The position numbers and the translations under genes are program-made. Of a DNA stretch of 64,000 nt, positions 18,651 through 28,438 are shown piece after piece. Source of the stretch: Corynebacterium pseudokroppenstedtii (GTDB taxonomy: Bacteria; Actinomycetota; Actinomycetes; Mycobacteriales; Mycobacteriaceae). The stretch spans positions 186,001 through 250,000 of the forward strand of contig NZ_JAEUWU010000003.1 in assembly GCF_019754945.1 (NCBI RefSeq), read 5' to 3'. The notes beneath the pieces are model-generated. The model made no database searches, had not been told where the DNA came from, and saw only the letters and a program-made list of their open reading frames with translations. Position 1 is the first letter of the stretch, and each line of letters opens with the position of its first letter.

Positions 18651-19430
18651 TTAGCCATCCAATTCGGTTACGGCTTCGCCCGCAGCATTGAGAGCTGACA
18701 GCGATTCCGATGAGTCCAGGTCAGCCAGCGAGTCCAGCACGATCGTGTGGGGCCGGGCCTCCAAAACGTCACGTGATAATGACCCGGTGAGAACGCCGAC
18801 TCCGCGCACGCCTGCATTGGCGGCGGCATCCAGATCGGCTGTGGTATCTCCCGCAGAAATGACCTCAGCGACGTTCGTCACGCCGGTGAGTTCCATGGCG
18901 TGATGAATGAGATACGGCGCGGGGCGCCCTGCCCGTACGGTGTCGCTGGTTACCAGTGCGTCGACGGAAAATGGAGCGTTGTCCGCCTCGTCGATAAGTC
19001 GGGACGAAACGGTCGTTTCATCCGGAGCCATAGACAGGGCACGAGCGCCCCACCCAGCTGCAGAGAGGACGATCTCGGCAATCGACCGCTGAAATCCGGT
19101 GGTCAGCGCAACTTTTCCGCCTTTGCGCTGGAACTCCAGTAAAAGCTTTTCAACCCCCGGGATAGGCGTCGGAGGGTTGTTGGTGTATTCGGTCTGCAGC
19201 CCTTCGAGGAAATCGTTGTATGCAGTGTTGATGGTCTCTTCCGACGGGGTAAAACCGCCAGAGCTCAGCAGCGTGATAATCGCGCTGCGCTTTTCCGTTC
19301 CCTTGACCTGGTTAACCTGATCAGGCGTGACAGTGATGCCTTGTCTCTCCACGCTTTCGCGCAATCGGCGGTACACGACTCCGCCTTCGCCGATCGTGGT
19401 GCCAGCAATATCGCATACAAGGAGGGTCAT
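18651..19430 (-). CDS. phosphonatase-like HAD hydrolase
   Basis: A 259-residue HAD-superfamily enzyme. The nucleophile motif is CDIAGTT (Asp7), as in phosphonoacetaldehyde hydrolase, where the second Asp is replaced. A helical cap with VKGTEKRSAII (about 42-52) could hold the Schiff-base Lys of phosphonatases. The second motif is KVALTTGFQRS, with the D-D motif as ISAGDTTADLDAAANAG. These fit the phosphonatase-like subgroup, which cleaves a C-P bond in phosphonoacetaldehyde or a relative. It is divergent, 77 bp apart, from the FAD oxidoreductase at 19508, a pairing known in phosphonate-use clusters. The exact substrate is not proven. Confidence 0.82.
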   Translation of the reverse strand: MTLLVCDIAGTTIGEGGVVYRRLRESVERQGITVTPDQVNQVKGTEKRSAIITLLSSGGFTPSEETINTAYNDFLEGLQTEYTNNPPTPIPGVEKLLLEFQRKGGKVALTTGFQRSIAEIVLSAAGWGARALSMAPDETTVSSRLIDEADNAPFSVDALVTSDTVRAGRPAPYLIHHAMELTGVTNVAEVISAGDTTADLDAAANAGVRGVGVLTGSLSRDVLEARPHTIVLDSLADLDSSESLSALNAAGEAVTELDG

Positions 19431-19507
19431 GCCTGAACCCTAACAGTTTCCGCGGGGTGGTTAAGAAAACTCGACAGATCTCAGTAATAGCGGCCACCAT
19501 AGAAACT

Positions 19508-20728
19508 ATGGATATGTTTAGGTCAGCCGAGGAAACACAGTCTCGGGATAATGTGGTGGGTAATAAAGCGGATCTTATTGTCGTGGGCGCAGGCATCGTA
19601 GGCTTAGCTACTGCGTGGCGCGCTCACCACCAGGGCCGGCGAGTTCACCTTATTGACCGCGCTAACCGACCGGTCGGCGCCTCTATCCAAAACTTCGGCC
19701 ACGCGTGCTTCACTGCCCAAGCCGATGCTATTCAGGACGTCGCGGCAGACTCCCGTAATGGGTGGAAAGCAGCCGCCGCTGAAACTGGCTTGTGGGCAGC
19801 GCAACCAGGCACCGTCGTGCCCGCCGTGAGTGAGACCGAGATGACCGTGCTCCGGCAGTTCCACGATCACCGCGGGTCTGAGCAGGTCACGCTCTTGAGC
19901 GCTGATGACACGCTTGAACGGTTGGGCCTCACGGGCTCCAGAAGCAGCGGCACTGGCGACATCATTGGCGGTGCACTTTTACCGCTCGATATGAGGGTCA
20001 ACCCCCGGGAAGCTGCGCCGCGCCTCGCAGAATGGCTCGCCGCGAATGGCGTCGAATTTAGCTGGAACACGGCCGTTCACCATGTAGGGGACGGCCAGGT
20101 TGATACCTCCCGTGGAACGTTGTCCGCCGACGAAGTCGTTGTCTGCCCGGGGCACCATGTCGGGAATATTTTCCCCGATATTGCGGAACGCAACGGGCTG
20201 AGAACCTGCGTCCTGACCATGGCATTGATTGACCGCCCCGACCACATTCCCGCGGACCTCGCGATGCTGACGGGAACGTCGCTCGCCCGCTATGACGGTG
20301 TGGCTGCCATGCCCGGTGTGCCAGATCTGCGCGAAGAATTATTAGACACAAAGCCAGAATTAGTGGGATGTATTGCCAACCTTATGGCTACTGCTTTGCC
20401 GGACGGCGCAATTCCTGGTCTCAACTCCAGTGGTAGCGGAATATTTATTGGCGATTCCCACGATTATGCGCAGTCGCCTGAGCCATTTATTCAGCAGAAC
20501 ATCGCAGACCTGCTTATGGACAATGCGTCTGCATATCTCGGCATCGCGCATCCCGTGGTGCGTCAACGCTGGCAGGGTCGATACGCGGACAGTCCGGACA
20601 CCAACCTTGTTCTCGAGCGGCCCGATGACCGCACCACCGTGGCCGTCGTCGCTTCTGGAATTGGTATGACGCTGTCGTTCGGGATCGCAACCCTGATTAC
20701 CGAACACCGCGATGCACCTGACTTCTAG
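19508..20728 (+). CDS. FAD-dependent amine oxidoreductase, TIGR03364-like (phosphonate-associated)
   Basis: A 406-residue DAO-family flavoenzyme. The dinucleotide fold is DLIVVGAGIVGLATAWRAHHQGRRVHLIDRANRPVGASIQNFGHACFT (about 21-70); SIQNFG is typical of this subgroup. The C-terminal FAD segment is VVASGIGMTLSFGIATLI. Family members sit with phosphonatase-like hydrolases and oxidise aminoethylphosphonate-type amines; this and the neighbouring HAD gene suggest amine to phosphonoacetaldehyde to acetaldehyde plus phosphate. The start is uncertain: ATG 19508 or ATG 19514, with open frame back to 19457. The enzyme class is fairly sure, the substrate inferred. Confidence 0.82.
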   Translation: MDMFRSAEETQSRDNVVGNKADLIVVGAGIVGLATAWRAHHQGRRVHLIDRANRPVGASIQNFGHACFTAQADAIQDVAADSRNGWKAAAAETGLWAAQPGTVVPAVSETEMTVLRQFHDHRGSEQVTLLSADDTLERLGLTGSRSSGTGDIIGGALLPLDMRVNPREAAPRLAEWLAANGVEFSWNTAVHHVGDGQVDTSRGTLSADEVVVCPGHHVGNIFPDIAERNGLRTCVLTMALIDRPDHIPADLAMLTGTSLARYDGVAAMPGVPDLREELLDTKPELVGCIANLMATALPDGAIPGLNSSGSGIFIGDSHDYAQSPEPFIQQNIADLLMDNASAYLGIAHPVVRQRWQGRYADSPDTNLVLERPDDRTTVAVVASGIGMTLSFGIATLITEHRDAPDF

Positions 20729-20820
20729 CCGTTTTAACCGTCAGTTTTAGTACAACGAGCCAGACAGTGGCTGCCGTTTGTTGTGGGTAATTGCCCGAGC
20801 AATGGGTCTATTAGCGATGA

Positions 20821-21429
20821 TTAAGGCGCAGGTGTCAATGAGATATCGTCGGGGTTTTCCCATGTCAAGGCGATATTGAACTGCTCTACCCAGGAGTCAA
20901 TATCCCCGTAGGTCGTCAGCCCGTCGACGACGGTGGCCGTCACGGAGAGAGCGTGCGCCAATTCGGCGGCAGAGATAAAGCCCTGCGTGTAGGCGTCCTC
21001 GAGCTCGTCTAGATCGAGGACTTCCATGGAATAGCGGGCGTCCGCGCCCGACTCGCGGTTGTAGAGGACAATGTCCGCGTAGTAGTCGGTGGTCGTCCAA
21101 ATCGGGCGCTCGCTATCCCGCGCGTTGTGCGCGATGTCGATATAAAACTCTTGCCTGCCGGTGAGTGGCTCGGTTGCTTTCGTCTCTGGCCGAAAGTGGA
21201 ATTTTGTAATTCGGATATCGGGATCGCGCAATAACCAGGCTTCGATATATCCGAACCGTGGATGGTCGGCTCCTCTGGCCATGTAAAGCCCGAATGATGT
21301 TTCGAAATACTTATCGACGTTGCGTGTAAAACCTTTAGGGTCAATATTTGTCTTGCTGTCGATATCGAATGTTTCGTGTTTAGGCGCGTGGGTAGCTTCG
21401 TGATGGGGCTGATTCGTTGGTGATTGCAT
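20821..21429 (-). CDS. DUF402 domain protein
   Basis: A 202-residue soluble protein. The DUF402 signature is visible: FDIDSKTNIDPKGFTRNVDKYFETSFGLYMARGADHPRFGYIEAWLLRDPDIRITKFHFRPE, then FYIDIAHNARDSERPIWTTTDYYADIVLYNRESGADARYSMEVLDLDELEDAYTQGFIS. DUF402 proteins include nucleoside phosphatases and FomD-like enzymes that use acidic residues to bind metal; the DYYADIVL and LDLDELEDAY acids fit that. A ribosome site AGGACGG precedes the ATG. It lies just 5' of the chlD-like stop-side and on the same strand as the chelatase genes, so it might be the distal gene of that operon (gap 43 bp). Confidence 0.75.
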   Translation of the reverse strand: MQSPTNQPHHEATHAPKHETFDIDSKTNIDPKGFTRNVDKYFETSFGLYMARGADHPRFGYIEAWLLRDPDIRITKFHFRPETKATEPLTGRQEFYIDIAHNARDSERPIWTTTDYYADIVLYNRESGADARYSMEVLDLDELEDAYTQGFISAAELAHALSVTATVVDGLTTYGDIDSWVEQFNIALTWENPDDISLTPAP

Positions 21430-21472
21430 AGCCGTCCTGAGTGAAATGTGCTGGTTTGTTAATTGTGTTGGC

Positions 21473-23404
21473 TTAGTTTCGACGATTTCGGTTGCGGGCC
21501 CGGCGTTGCCGTCGAGACTGGCCCCGGGAAGAAGCCGGTATGCACGTCACCGACGACACCACGGCATCGAGTTCATGCTTCGCCTTCTGGGCATCATCGG
21601 CGGGGCTCCCGTGTGAGTGGGGGAGGCCGACGTTGGCCCGGCCGTCGGATAGTTCGATCACGCGGACTAATTCGGGCGGGAATCGTCGGGCGATAGTGGT
21701 TGCTCGAAGCCGCGCCGATGCAAGGGGAGTGCCACCACCGGTAGGCAGTGAGGTGAGGCACCGTCGTGCGCGTGACAGGCTCCGGGTGACGGGTAGCCCG
21801 ATTGCTGCTTCATGTCCTCGGGCGACGATGATGCAGACTTTGCTGCGGTCCCGATAGCTCGATTGCAGCACTTCCAGGGCGGTGGATTTCGCCGTGCGGA
21901 TGGCGCCGCGGCCCATGGATCCGGATGCGTCAACGATGATGATGACCAGTTCGCCGCCGGCCGATTCGCGTTGGGCCGTACGGAGGTCATCGCGGGTCAG
22001 GATGATACGACGCTGATTGCGCTGACCACTCTGCTTCTGCGGGCCGTCCTGATGACGATGCCGGAATCGCTGCCACGGTGCAGCTGCAGCAAGGGTAGGA
22101 AGAATCGCGAGATCAGTGTCATGGGTTCGCGCTGGCATGACTCGACGAACACGGCCGCGGTGAGAAATCCCACGAGGCCCATGACGTCCAGGCCACACCG
22201 TGGTTGACGTCCGCCCCCGGCGAGGGATGTGGGGGATGGCTAAGGGCTGATCATCAGGCTTGTCGACGGGGTCAGTGTTCCGGGCTTCCGCTCCCGTGGA
22301 GGCGTCGTCATTGTGGGGAGGATCGTTGCGGTCCTCGCGCGATGTGTTACCGGAGTCGCTCTCCGATGGCGATGAATCCTCGGAGGAAGCATCCACGCCA
22401 GGCTCTTCATCGGAGTCGGTGTCGACATCGTCCGGTCGTGCTGCGGCCGGATTGGCGTTCTTATCCTGCTCGTTATTCTCTTCTTCGCTGTTTCCGTCGT
22501 GGTTCTCGTCGTCGCCGTCCTCGTCGTTATCCCGTGGGGGATTGTCAAAGTCCGAGTCGTCAACGTCCTCCGGGAGCCGAGGCCGGATAAACATATCGAC
22601 AATGGCTTCGTGTACGTGTTCCGTGGCGTGCCCGAGGGTCCGCGCAGCATGTGCCATATAAATGGCGTCGAGGAGTAATCCCGGCGTCGCCTGGCTCCCG
22701 AGATGCGTCATGAGCGCTCTGGCCACCCATTGGCTGAGCTCATCATCACCATCGACGGCCTGAACGTCGTCCTTCCTGGTATCAGAATTTTTAGTGCCGA
22801 CGTCGGCATCGTCGGCATCGCCACGTTCGTCGGTAACACGAACCTCGTCGACTGTGGTCGTGCGGGAAGCGCCAGCGGGCATAAACCGCGACGCTAGCGC
22901 AGTGATCAGGGCGGGGTCTGTGGTGTAAGGAGCCGACAAAATCGGGCCGACATAATCGAGTATGACGGCGGGTACCTCATCGATCGTCGAGGTTTGCCGT
23001 GAATCGGGCACGGCAGAGATGACATGGCATGCCGAAAAGTGCTGGGCGACGGCTGCGGCGGTATCCACCTCAAGAAGATGAGCGTTGTGAATGATGACGA
23101 GCCCATCGTGCCGGGGCGCGTTGTGTTCGGGCACATCGTCCCCGAGTGCACTCCCGTCTTCCCACGTAGCGTCGGATCGATCGTGATTAAACGACGTGCT
23201 CACCCGCGTGATATCAGCGGGCGTCATGCTGGGACTCACACGGATCACTGATCCATGCTTCGTGCCCGCCCAAAGTTCCTCCAGCGCATCTAACGATTCG
23301 TTGATCCGCACCGAATCGCCCGTGAGCAACAGCCACGAAGGGCGAGAATGCACCCATACCTGCAGTGCATCAATGGCGTGTGCCAAAGAGTCAGGATATG
23401 CCAT
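21473..23404 (-). CDS. VWA-domain chelatase subunit (ChlD/CobT-like)
   Basis: About 643 residues. The N-terminal third resembles a degenerate AAA+ domain (SWLLLTGDSVRINESLDALEELW). The middle is a very acidic Asp/Glu/Asn-rich stretch of about 130 residues (about 260-390), the linker typical of ChlD/BchD. The C-terminal VWA domain has the metal-ion site DASGSM plus TGGGTPL and ELSDGRANVG. Such subunits couple the AAA+ motor to the large chelatase subunit. ATG 23404 has the better ribosome site (GAGAGTG); ATG 23434 is also in frame. It lies downstream of chlI and cobN in one transcription unit. The RRQRRARNRNRRN C-terminus is strongly basic. Confidence 0.85.
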   Translation of the reverse strand: MAYPDSLAHAIDALQVWVHSRPSWLLLTGDSVRINESLDALEELWAGTKHGSVIRVSPSMTPADITRVSTSFNHDRSDATWEDGSALGDDVPEHNAPRHDGLVIIHNAHLLEVDTAAAVAQHFSACHVISAVPDSRQTSTIDEVPAVILDYVGPILSAPYTTDPALITALASRFMPAGASRTTTVDEVRVTDERGDADDADVGTKNSDTRKDDVQAVDGDDELSQWVARALMTHLGSQATPGLLLDAIYMAHAARTLGHATEHVHEAIVDMFIRPRLPEDVDDSDFDNPPRDNDEDGDDENHDGNSEEENNEQDKNANPAAARPDDVDTDSDEEPGVDASSEDSSPSESDSGNTSREDRNDPPHNDDASTGAEARNTDPVDKPDDQPLAIPHIPRRGRTSTTVWPGRHGPRGISHRGRVRRVMPARTHDTDLAILPTLAAAAPWQRFRHRHQDGPQKQSGQRNQRRIILTRDDLRTAQRESAGGELVIIIVDASGSMGRGAIRTAKSTALEVLQSSYRDRSKVCIIVARGHEAAIGLPVTRSLSRARRCLTSLPTGGGTPLASARLRATTIARRFPPELVRVIELSDGRANVGLPHSHGSPADDAQKAKHELDAVVSSVTCIPASSRGQSRRQRRARNRNRRN

Positions 23405-23451
23405 GGTGTCACTCTCGTTAATGGTCGGGCTCATTATCGGTCGGAAAATAG

Positions 23452-24387
23452 TTATTCACATACCTGGTGAATCGTGCGCTTTAACCGCGCATCAACATCA
23501 CCCGGCGCTTCGAATGCCTCGGTTGGCACGCGGTGCCGGAGCGCCGCGAGAGCCACCGCACCAACATCCTCCCTGGTCACGGTGTCGTTACCGTGGAGGG
23601 CAGCCCGTGCACGTGCGGCACGGGTAATGACCAGCTCGCCACGGTGCCCCACACATCCCGTTTCAGTACAGACCTCAACAGCAGTGAGCACGGCATCTTC
23701 ACTGAGCTCAATATCACGGACGCGGTCACGCGCCTGCTCAATAGATGCGGCCAGCTCCTGCTCTTCCTCCTGAGCGTCTTCAAGAAAAGCCTCAGGGTCA
23801 GCGTCGAAGGCAAGCCGCTCGCGAACAATAGTCATGCGCTCCGTCGGGTCGGTAAGAGTGTCCACGCGCAAGGCAAGACCGAACCGATCCTGCAATTGTG
23901 GCCGCAAGTCACCCTCCTCGGGGTTGCCCGACCCCACCAACACAAATCGCGCCGGGTGCGTGTGGCTAATGCCGTCGCGCTCCACAATGTTGACCCCGGA
24001 CGCTGCGACATCGAGCAGGACGTCCACCAAGTGGTCGTCGAGAAGGTTAATTTCGTCGATATAGAGGAACCCATTGTTGGCGTCGGCCAATAGTCCCGGG
24101 CGGAACCGCGCCTCGCCAGTGGTCAGCGCGACGTCGATATCGAGGGAGCCGATCAAGCGGTCTTCAGTCGCGCCGAGAGGAACGTCGATAACCGGTGTGG
24201 TGGGGGACGAACCCTCACCATGCTGTGACAGCAATTGCCCCAATGCGCGGACCGTCGTCGTTTTCCCTGTTCCCCTATCGCCGAAAGCCAGCACACCTCC
24301 AATGCCGGGATCGATTGCGCAGAGGATCAGTGCTTCTTTGAGCTCATCTTGTCCGTGGATGTGTGTAAAGGGATACACGCGGTTCAT
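23452..24387 (-). CDS. AAA+ chelatase motor subunit (ChlI/BchI-like)
   Basis: A 311-residue AAA+ ATPase: Walker [17 protein letters not shown] (34-49), [22 protein letters not shown] as Walker B and the ChlI helix-2 insert, [29 protein letters not shown] with the sensor-1 Asn and Arg finger, and [20 protein letters not shown] as sensor 2. It drives metal insertion by the large chelatase subunit. The gene lies 20 nt after cobN and 47 nt before the chlD-like start. In some bacteria ChlI/ChlD pairs replace CobS/CobT for cobaltochelatase, which fits the CobN-type partner here. Confidence 0.9.
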   Translation of the reverse strand: MNRVYPFTHIHGQDELKEALILCAIDPGIGGVLAFGDRGTGKTTTVRALGQLLSQHGEGSSPTTPVIDVPLGATEDRLIGSLDIDVALTTGEARFRPGLLADANNGFLYIDEINLLDDHLVDVLLDVAASGVNIVERDGISHTHPARFVLVGSGNPEEGDLRPQLQDRFGLALRVDTLTDPTERMTIVRERLAFDADPEAFLEDAQEEEQELAASIEQARDRVRDIELSEDAVLTAVEVCTETGCVGHRGELVITRAARARAALHGNDTVTREDVGAVALAALRHRVPTEAFEAPGDVDARLKRTIHQVCE

Positions 24388-24407
24388 TCGGTTACCTACG
24401 ATTCGCG

Positions 24408-27400
24408 TTAGTGCCGGGCGGAAGACATCGGAGTAACACCTTCGACGGTCGCATCCAGGCTATCTGAAATATCTTCCAACTGGTCAAGCACATCATCGTC
24501 CGCCTCCCACAGACCACGGTCCGCGGCCTCAAGCAGACGCTCCGTCATCGAGAGAACAGCTGCAGGATTGTGGTCGGCTAACCGTTCGCGCATGTCGTCG
24601 TCGGTAATAAAAGTGGAAGCAGTTCGGTCGAAAACCCAATTATCGACGACGCGGGCCGTAGCCTGCATACCGAACGTGTTCTCAAAACGAGACCGGATGT
24701 TCGCCACGCCCTGATAACCGTGTTTGAGCTGGGCTTCATACCAGGCGGGGTTGAGCAGGCGCGTCCGAGACTCCAACCTCATCGCATCATCCAGCGACTC
24801 GACATTGGTCTCATGCTGCCAGGCGTGAGAGACCTTCGCGGACGGGCGCGCACCCGATACCGTCTCGACGACGCTGGACACACCGCCCAGGAACTCGAAA
24901 TAATGGTCGACGCCGGCCAATGAAATCTCAGTCGAATCCACATTCTGGAATGTGGCGGAAACGCGAGACAAACTTGACTCGAGGAGAGCCCGGTTCTCCT
25001 TGCCTTTCACGTGCTTGCCCCACGCGTGGCCCATGCGGTGCAGATACACCTCGGCCAAATCGGAATTGTCGTCCCACTCTGAGGACTGCACGAGCTTATT
25101 GACGCCGGTCCCATAATTGCCCGGCGCGGTCGCATAAATGCGGGTCGCGGCCGAATCCAGGTCCAGGCCAAGCTCTTCCGCCTGTTGCATGGCGTGGGCG
25201 CGGACGGGGTTGTCCTCTGGTTCTTCGGGTAGCGACGCGATGGCGTGGATGGCGTCGTCCAGCAGCTCCATGGGGCCGGCGAGAAGATCTCTGCCGACGC
25301 CCGACATCGTGCAGACGACGTCAACGCGCGGGCGTCCCAGCTCCTCGAGGGGAATGATCCGATATCGGCTCACACGCCCCCGTTCGTCGGTGAGGGGTTC
25401 TGCGCCGATCAGGTGAAATGCTTGTGCGATGCCCTCGCCATTGGTTTTGACGTTGTCCATTCCCCAGATCACCATGGCGATGGAGTCGGGGTAGTGGCCT
25501 TCTTCGTGCCGCAATTGTTCGATGAGTGCGTCGGCGGTGGCGGCGCCCCGCCGGGTCGCGGTGGGGGTGGGCATGGTTGCCGGGTCAGCGCCGTGTGTGT
25601 TCCGGCCGGTGGGGAGGGATTCGGGACGTGATGCGGGTTCTCCGCCGGGCGCGGGTGGAACATAAGCCCCGGATAGCGCAGTGAGGAGCCCGTCGGTTTC
25701 CTGTGAGGACGTTAATAGGGAGTGGAGCCGACGGAGGTGGCGGAACCACGACGTTGGGGTTGCAGTTGTGGCCTCAGAGCCGTTCGCGGACTCGGAGCCG
25801 TTTGTAGCCTCCGCATCATTATCGAATGCGCCCGCCACGAGGGAAGTAAATCGCGCGAAATCATCGTTGACGACGGCGTCGACGGCCTCCGTGATGTGTT
25901 CTTCGTCCAAGTCATCAGCAAGGGGATCGGATGTCGCCAGCGGGTAGGTGCAGGCGAGGCTCAGTATCCGCGCGGTTTTGTCATGGCTGAGAGGCTCGCC
26001 GAGTGTGTGGAGACCTTCTGGAATAGGGGTACGGCGGATCCTCTCTGCGGTAGCGGAAACGTTACTGACCCATTCGTGCCAGGGGTTGTGGGAGCCGTCG
26101 TCCTCGCCCGCATCGCCATTCGCTTCATCACCGCTGTTGGGCGGTGGACAGTCAGTCAGATCCGCTTCGGCGGCCAGCGTGACTAATTCAGAACAGGTGT
26201 CAGCATTCAGCTCCACCGAGCCATCCTTTGCCGACGTCAGCAGCCGGAACGCTTCCTCGGCGGCGGCGGCCAGGGCGCCGTGGAGCCCAGCGTCGATAAG
26301 TTGAGGAGTGAGGTAGCTGACTAAACCGGCGAAGGATCGACGTTTCGCGATCGTGCCCTCAGCGGGGTTGCTCATGGCGTACAGGTACGAGTGCGGGACG
26401 CTGCCGGTGAGGAGCAGGGGCCAGTCGTCCCTGATCAGGCCGGTGGAGCGCCCCGGCATGAATTCCAGAGCCCCGTGGGTTCCCCAATGGAGCATGACGT
26501 CGTGGCTGAATTCGTGTTCGAGCCAGAGGTAATAGGCGGCGAAAGAGTGTGAGGGGGACGCCTCGGGTGCCATGAGGACGTTGAGGGGGTCGGCAACGTC
26601 GCCAAAGTCGGGTTGGACGCCGATGAACACGTTGCCAAGACGAACGCCGCGGATGAAAAGCTCGCGGCCGTCCGTGTCGATCATTCCCGGGGTTCGCGTC
26701 CATAGTCGGTCGATCCGGCTGACCTGCGACGACGTTAACGCCTCGTTGTACTCCGTGGCGGGCCATGTTGCTGCGACATGGCACGTACTGCGGTTACCCG
26801 CGTCGGAATCAAAGAGACTATCGACGAGGGCCTCCGGAGATTTGGGAATCTCGACGGTATAGCCCTCCGCACGGAGGTGGTGGAGGAAATTCCACAGCGA
26901 GCGGAATACATCGAGGTGCGCGGCGGTACCGATTGTGCCGTCGGCGTCGTGGCCAAAAATGGTGATGGAGAGTTTTCGTTGTTCCGCGGGTAGGCGGCGG
27001 AGTGCCACTGTTCTGATGGTGCGGCTCACTACGAGTGCGCACATGTAGGGGTCGGGGAGCATCCGCTCGACGGCGAGGCGCGGGTCGACGGGGCAATCGG
27101 GGTCGTCGGTTTCAACGGCCGGGATGCCGCGCCCGCCGATCACCCACGGAGCTAGCCCTGATTCGAATTCAGGGATAGCGATATTCATTGATACCTGGCC
27201 CGCTGTCAGACCAGGCAGATCCGACGTTTGCCACCGATCCAATGCCATCCGCAAGAGGGGGACCGGGGTGATCATGGGAACACCGGAGTCTGTCAGGAAT
27301 TCGACGCCATTATCGACGCGGGGGTTCGCGTGCGTTCCCGCAAGCGTGAAACCAGTGAGGTTCATCCATGCGTCCACGTCTGGCGGAGGCTCGACGCTAT

Positions 27401-28214
27401 CTGGTACGTCGGTGGGATCGCCTGCCCACACGATGGCTGTAGCACCACTGGACTCAACGAGTTTCGCGATATACGAGACCGCGAGCGTGTCGTGGCTGGC
27501 AACTTGGAACGGGCTGGCGGCAATTCCAATGCGTACGCCTTTAGGAGCGTGAACGATGTGGGGGCGGTCATCCCCGTCGGCCGAAGTTTCCTCATCGGCC
27601 GGAGCCACGGAATATCCGCAGGCCCGCAAGAGGTTATCGTCGTCAAGAGAAATGATGCCGTGTGGGCGCGACCGCGCGAGAGAACCAGGATCGGGTGCCC
27701 CGGCTAAGACTGTTTGGACCAGGCGGATGGCGTGGCACATTCCACCGGGCGTGAGTTGCCGGAGCGCTTCCCGCAGACGCGCTGTGATTCCTGGCCGTGG
27801 TGAGGTTGAGCGGTCAACAATGGGGTCGGCACAGGGAACCGATGCGGAAACGACGAACGCACGCCCAGACTCGTGCGCTTCTTCAATGGCCCTGTCAAGG
27901 GCCGTACCCAGAGCGTCGATATCCTCCGGTGTCATCGGACCTTGCACAAACACGGCATCAGCAGCAGCCAGTTCTGCATCAAGATCGTCGGCCGTTGCTA
28001 GCATCCCGGCATCGAAAGGCCGGTGACGTAAATCAACCGGTGTGGTCGCGTCGGCACTCGTACCAGCATCAGTCCCGGCGTCGGCACTCGTGCCCGCAGC
28101 GGTCTCGTCGTCGGGAGTCGCAGTGTCTGCGGCATACTTTTCGCGGAATTCGTCCCATGCGGAGTGCATTGTGAGCGCAATGGACCCACCGAATCCGAGA
28201 AAAAGAATGCGCAT
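24408..28214 (-). CDS. cobN: cobaltochelatase large subunit, CobN family
   Basis: A 1268-residue protein of the CobN/BchH/ChlH family, the porphyrinoid-binding subunit that inserts Co2+ into hydrogenobyrinate diamide in aerobic cobalamin synthesis. Visible blocks: N-terminal [15 protein letters not shown], the mid-domain [116 protein letters not shown], and the C-terminal [28 protein letters not shown]. Two low-complexity inserts ([29 protein letters not shown]) are unusual. The start has ribosome site AGGACA. It is first of cobN-chlI-chlD; no other cobalamin gene or B12 riboswitch is in view, so a different tetrapyrrole target is possible. Confidence 0.9.
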   Translation of the reverse strand: MRILFLGFGGSIALTMHSAWDEFREKYAADTATPDDETAAGTSADAGTDAGTSADATTPVDLRHRPFDAGMLATADDLDAELAAADAVFVQGPMTPEDIDALGTALDRAIEEAHESGRAFVVSASVPCADPIVDRSTSPRPGITARLREALRQLTPGGMCHAIRLVQTVLAGAPDPGSLARSRPHGIISLDDDNLLRACGYSVAPADEETSADGDDRPHIVHAPKGVRIGIAASPFQVASHDTLAVSYIAKLVESSGATAIVWAGDPTDVPDSVEPPPDVDAWMNLTGFTLAGTHANPRVDNGVEFLTDSGVPMITPVPLLRMALDRWQTSDLPGLTAGQVSMNIAIPEFESGLAPWVIGGRGIPAVETDDPDCPVDPRLAVERMLPDPYMCALVVSRTIRTVALRRLPAEQRKLSITIFGHDADGTIGTAAHLDVFRSLWNFLHHLRAEGYTVEIPKSPEALVDSLFDSDAGNRSTCHVAATWPATEYNEALTSSQVSRIDRLWTRTPGMIDTDGRELFIRGVRLGNVFIGVQPDFGDVADPLNVLMAPEASPSHSFAAYYLWLEHEFSHDVMLHWGTHGALEFMPGRSTGLIRDDWPLLLTGSVPHSYLYAMSNPAEGTIAKRRSFAGLVSYLTPQLIDAGLHGALAAAAEEAFRLLTSAKDGSVELNADTCSELVTLAAEADLTDCPPPNSGDEANGDAGEDDGSHNPWHEWVSNVSATAERIRRTPIPEGLHTLGEPLSHDKTARILSLACTYPLATSDPLADDLDEEHITEAVDAVVNDDFARFTSLVAGAFDNDAEATNGSESANGSEATTATPTSWFRHLRRLHSLLTSSQETDGLLTALSGAYVPPAPGGEPASRPESLPTGRNTHGADPATMPTPTATRRGAATADALIEQLRHEEGHYPDSIAMVIWGMDNVKTNGEGIAQAFHLIGAEPLTDERGRVSRYRIIPLEELGRPRVDVVCTMSGVGRDLLAGPMELLDDAIHAIASLPEEPEDNPVRAHAMQQAEELGLDLDSAATRIYATAPGNYGTGVNKLVQSSEWDDNSDLAEVYLHRMGHAWGKHVKGKENRALLESSLSRVSATFQNVDSTEISLAGVDHYFEFLGGVSSVVETVSGARPSAKVSHAWQHETNVESLDDAMRLESRTRLLNPAWYEAQLKHGYQGVANIRSRFENTFGMQATARVVDNWVFDRTASTFITDDDMRERLADHNPAAVLSMTERLLEAADRGLWEADDDVLDQLEDISDSLDATVEGVTPMSSARH

Positions 28215-28438
28215 GACAGTGTCCTAACAAGAAGTTGGCGTGACAACGAACCGAGAGCGAACCAAGGCTGTACCACCACACAGCATAGGAAAGATGAAAG
28301 GGATGGGGGGGAGGTGGTAGCCTGAGCACGATTCGCACGTTCGGGTGCCCCATTGTGTGACCGGTGGAGATGCCGCGTCACGCTCGCTCATCGCCCTTGA
28401 CCTACGGTGAGCTTTTCTACCCCAGGAGATTTTGCTCA

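Noticed and set aside
28215..28350. Possible cobalamin riboswitch upstream of cobN
   Set aside because: No B12-box-like sequence is visible on the minus strand in this interval.
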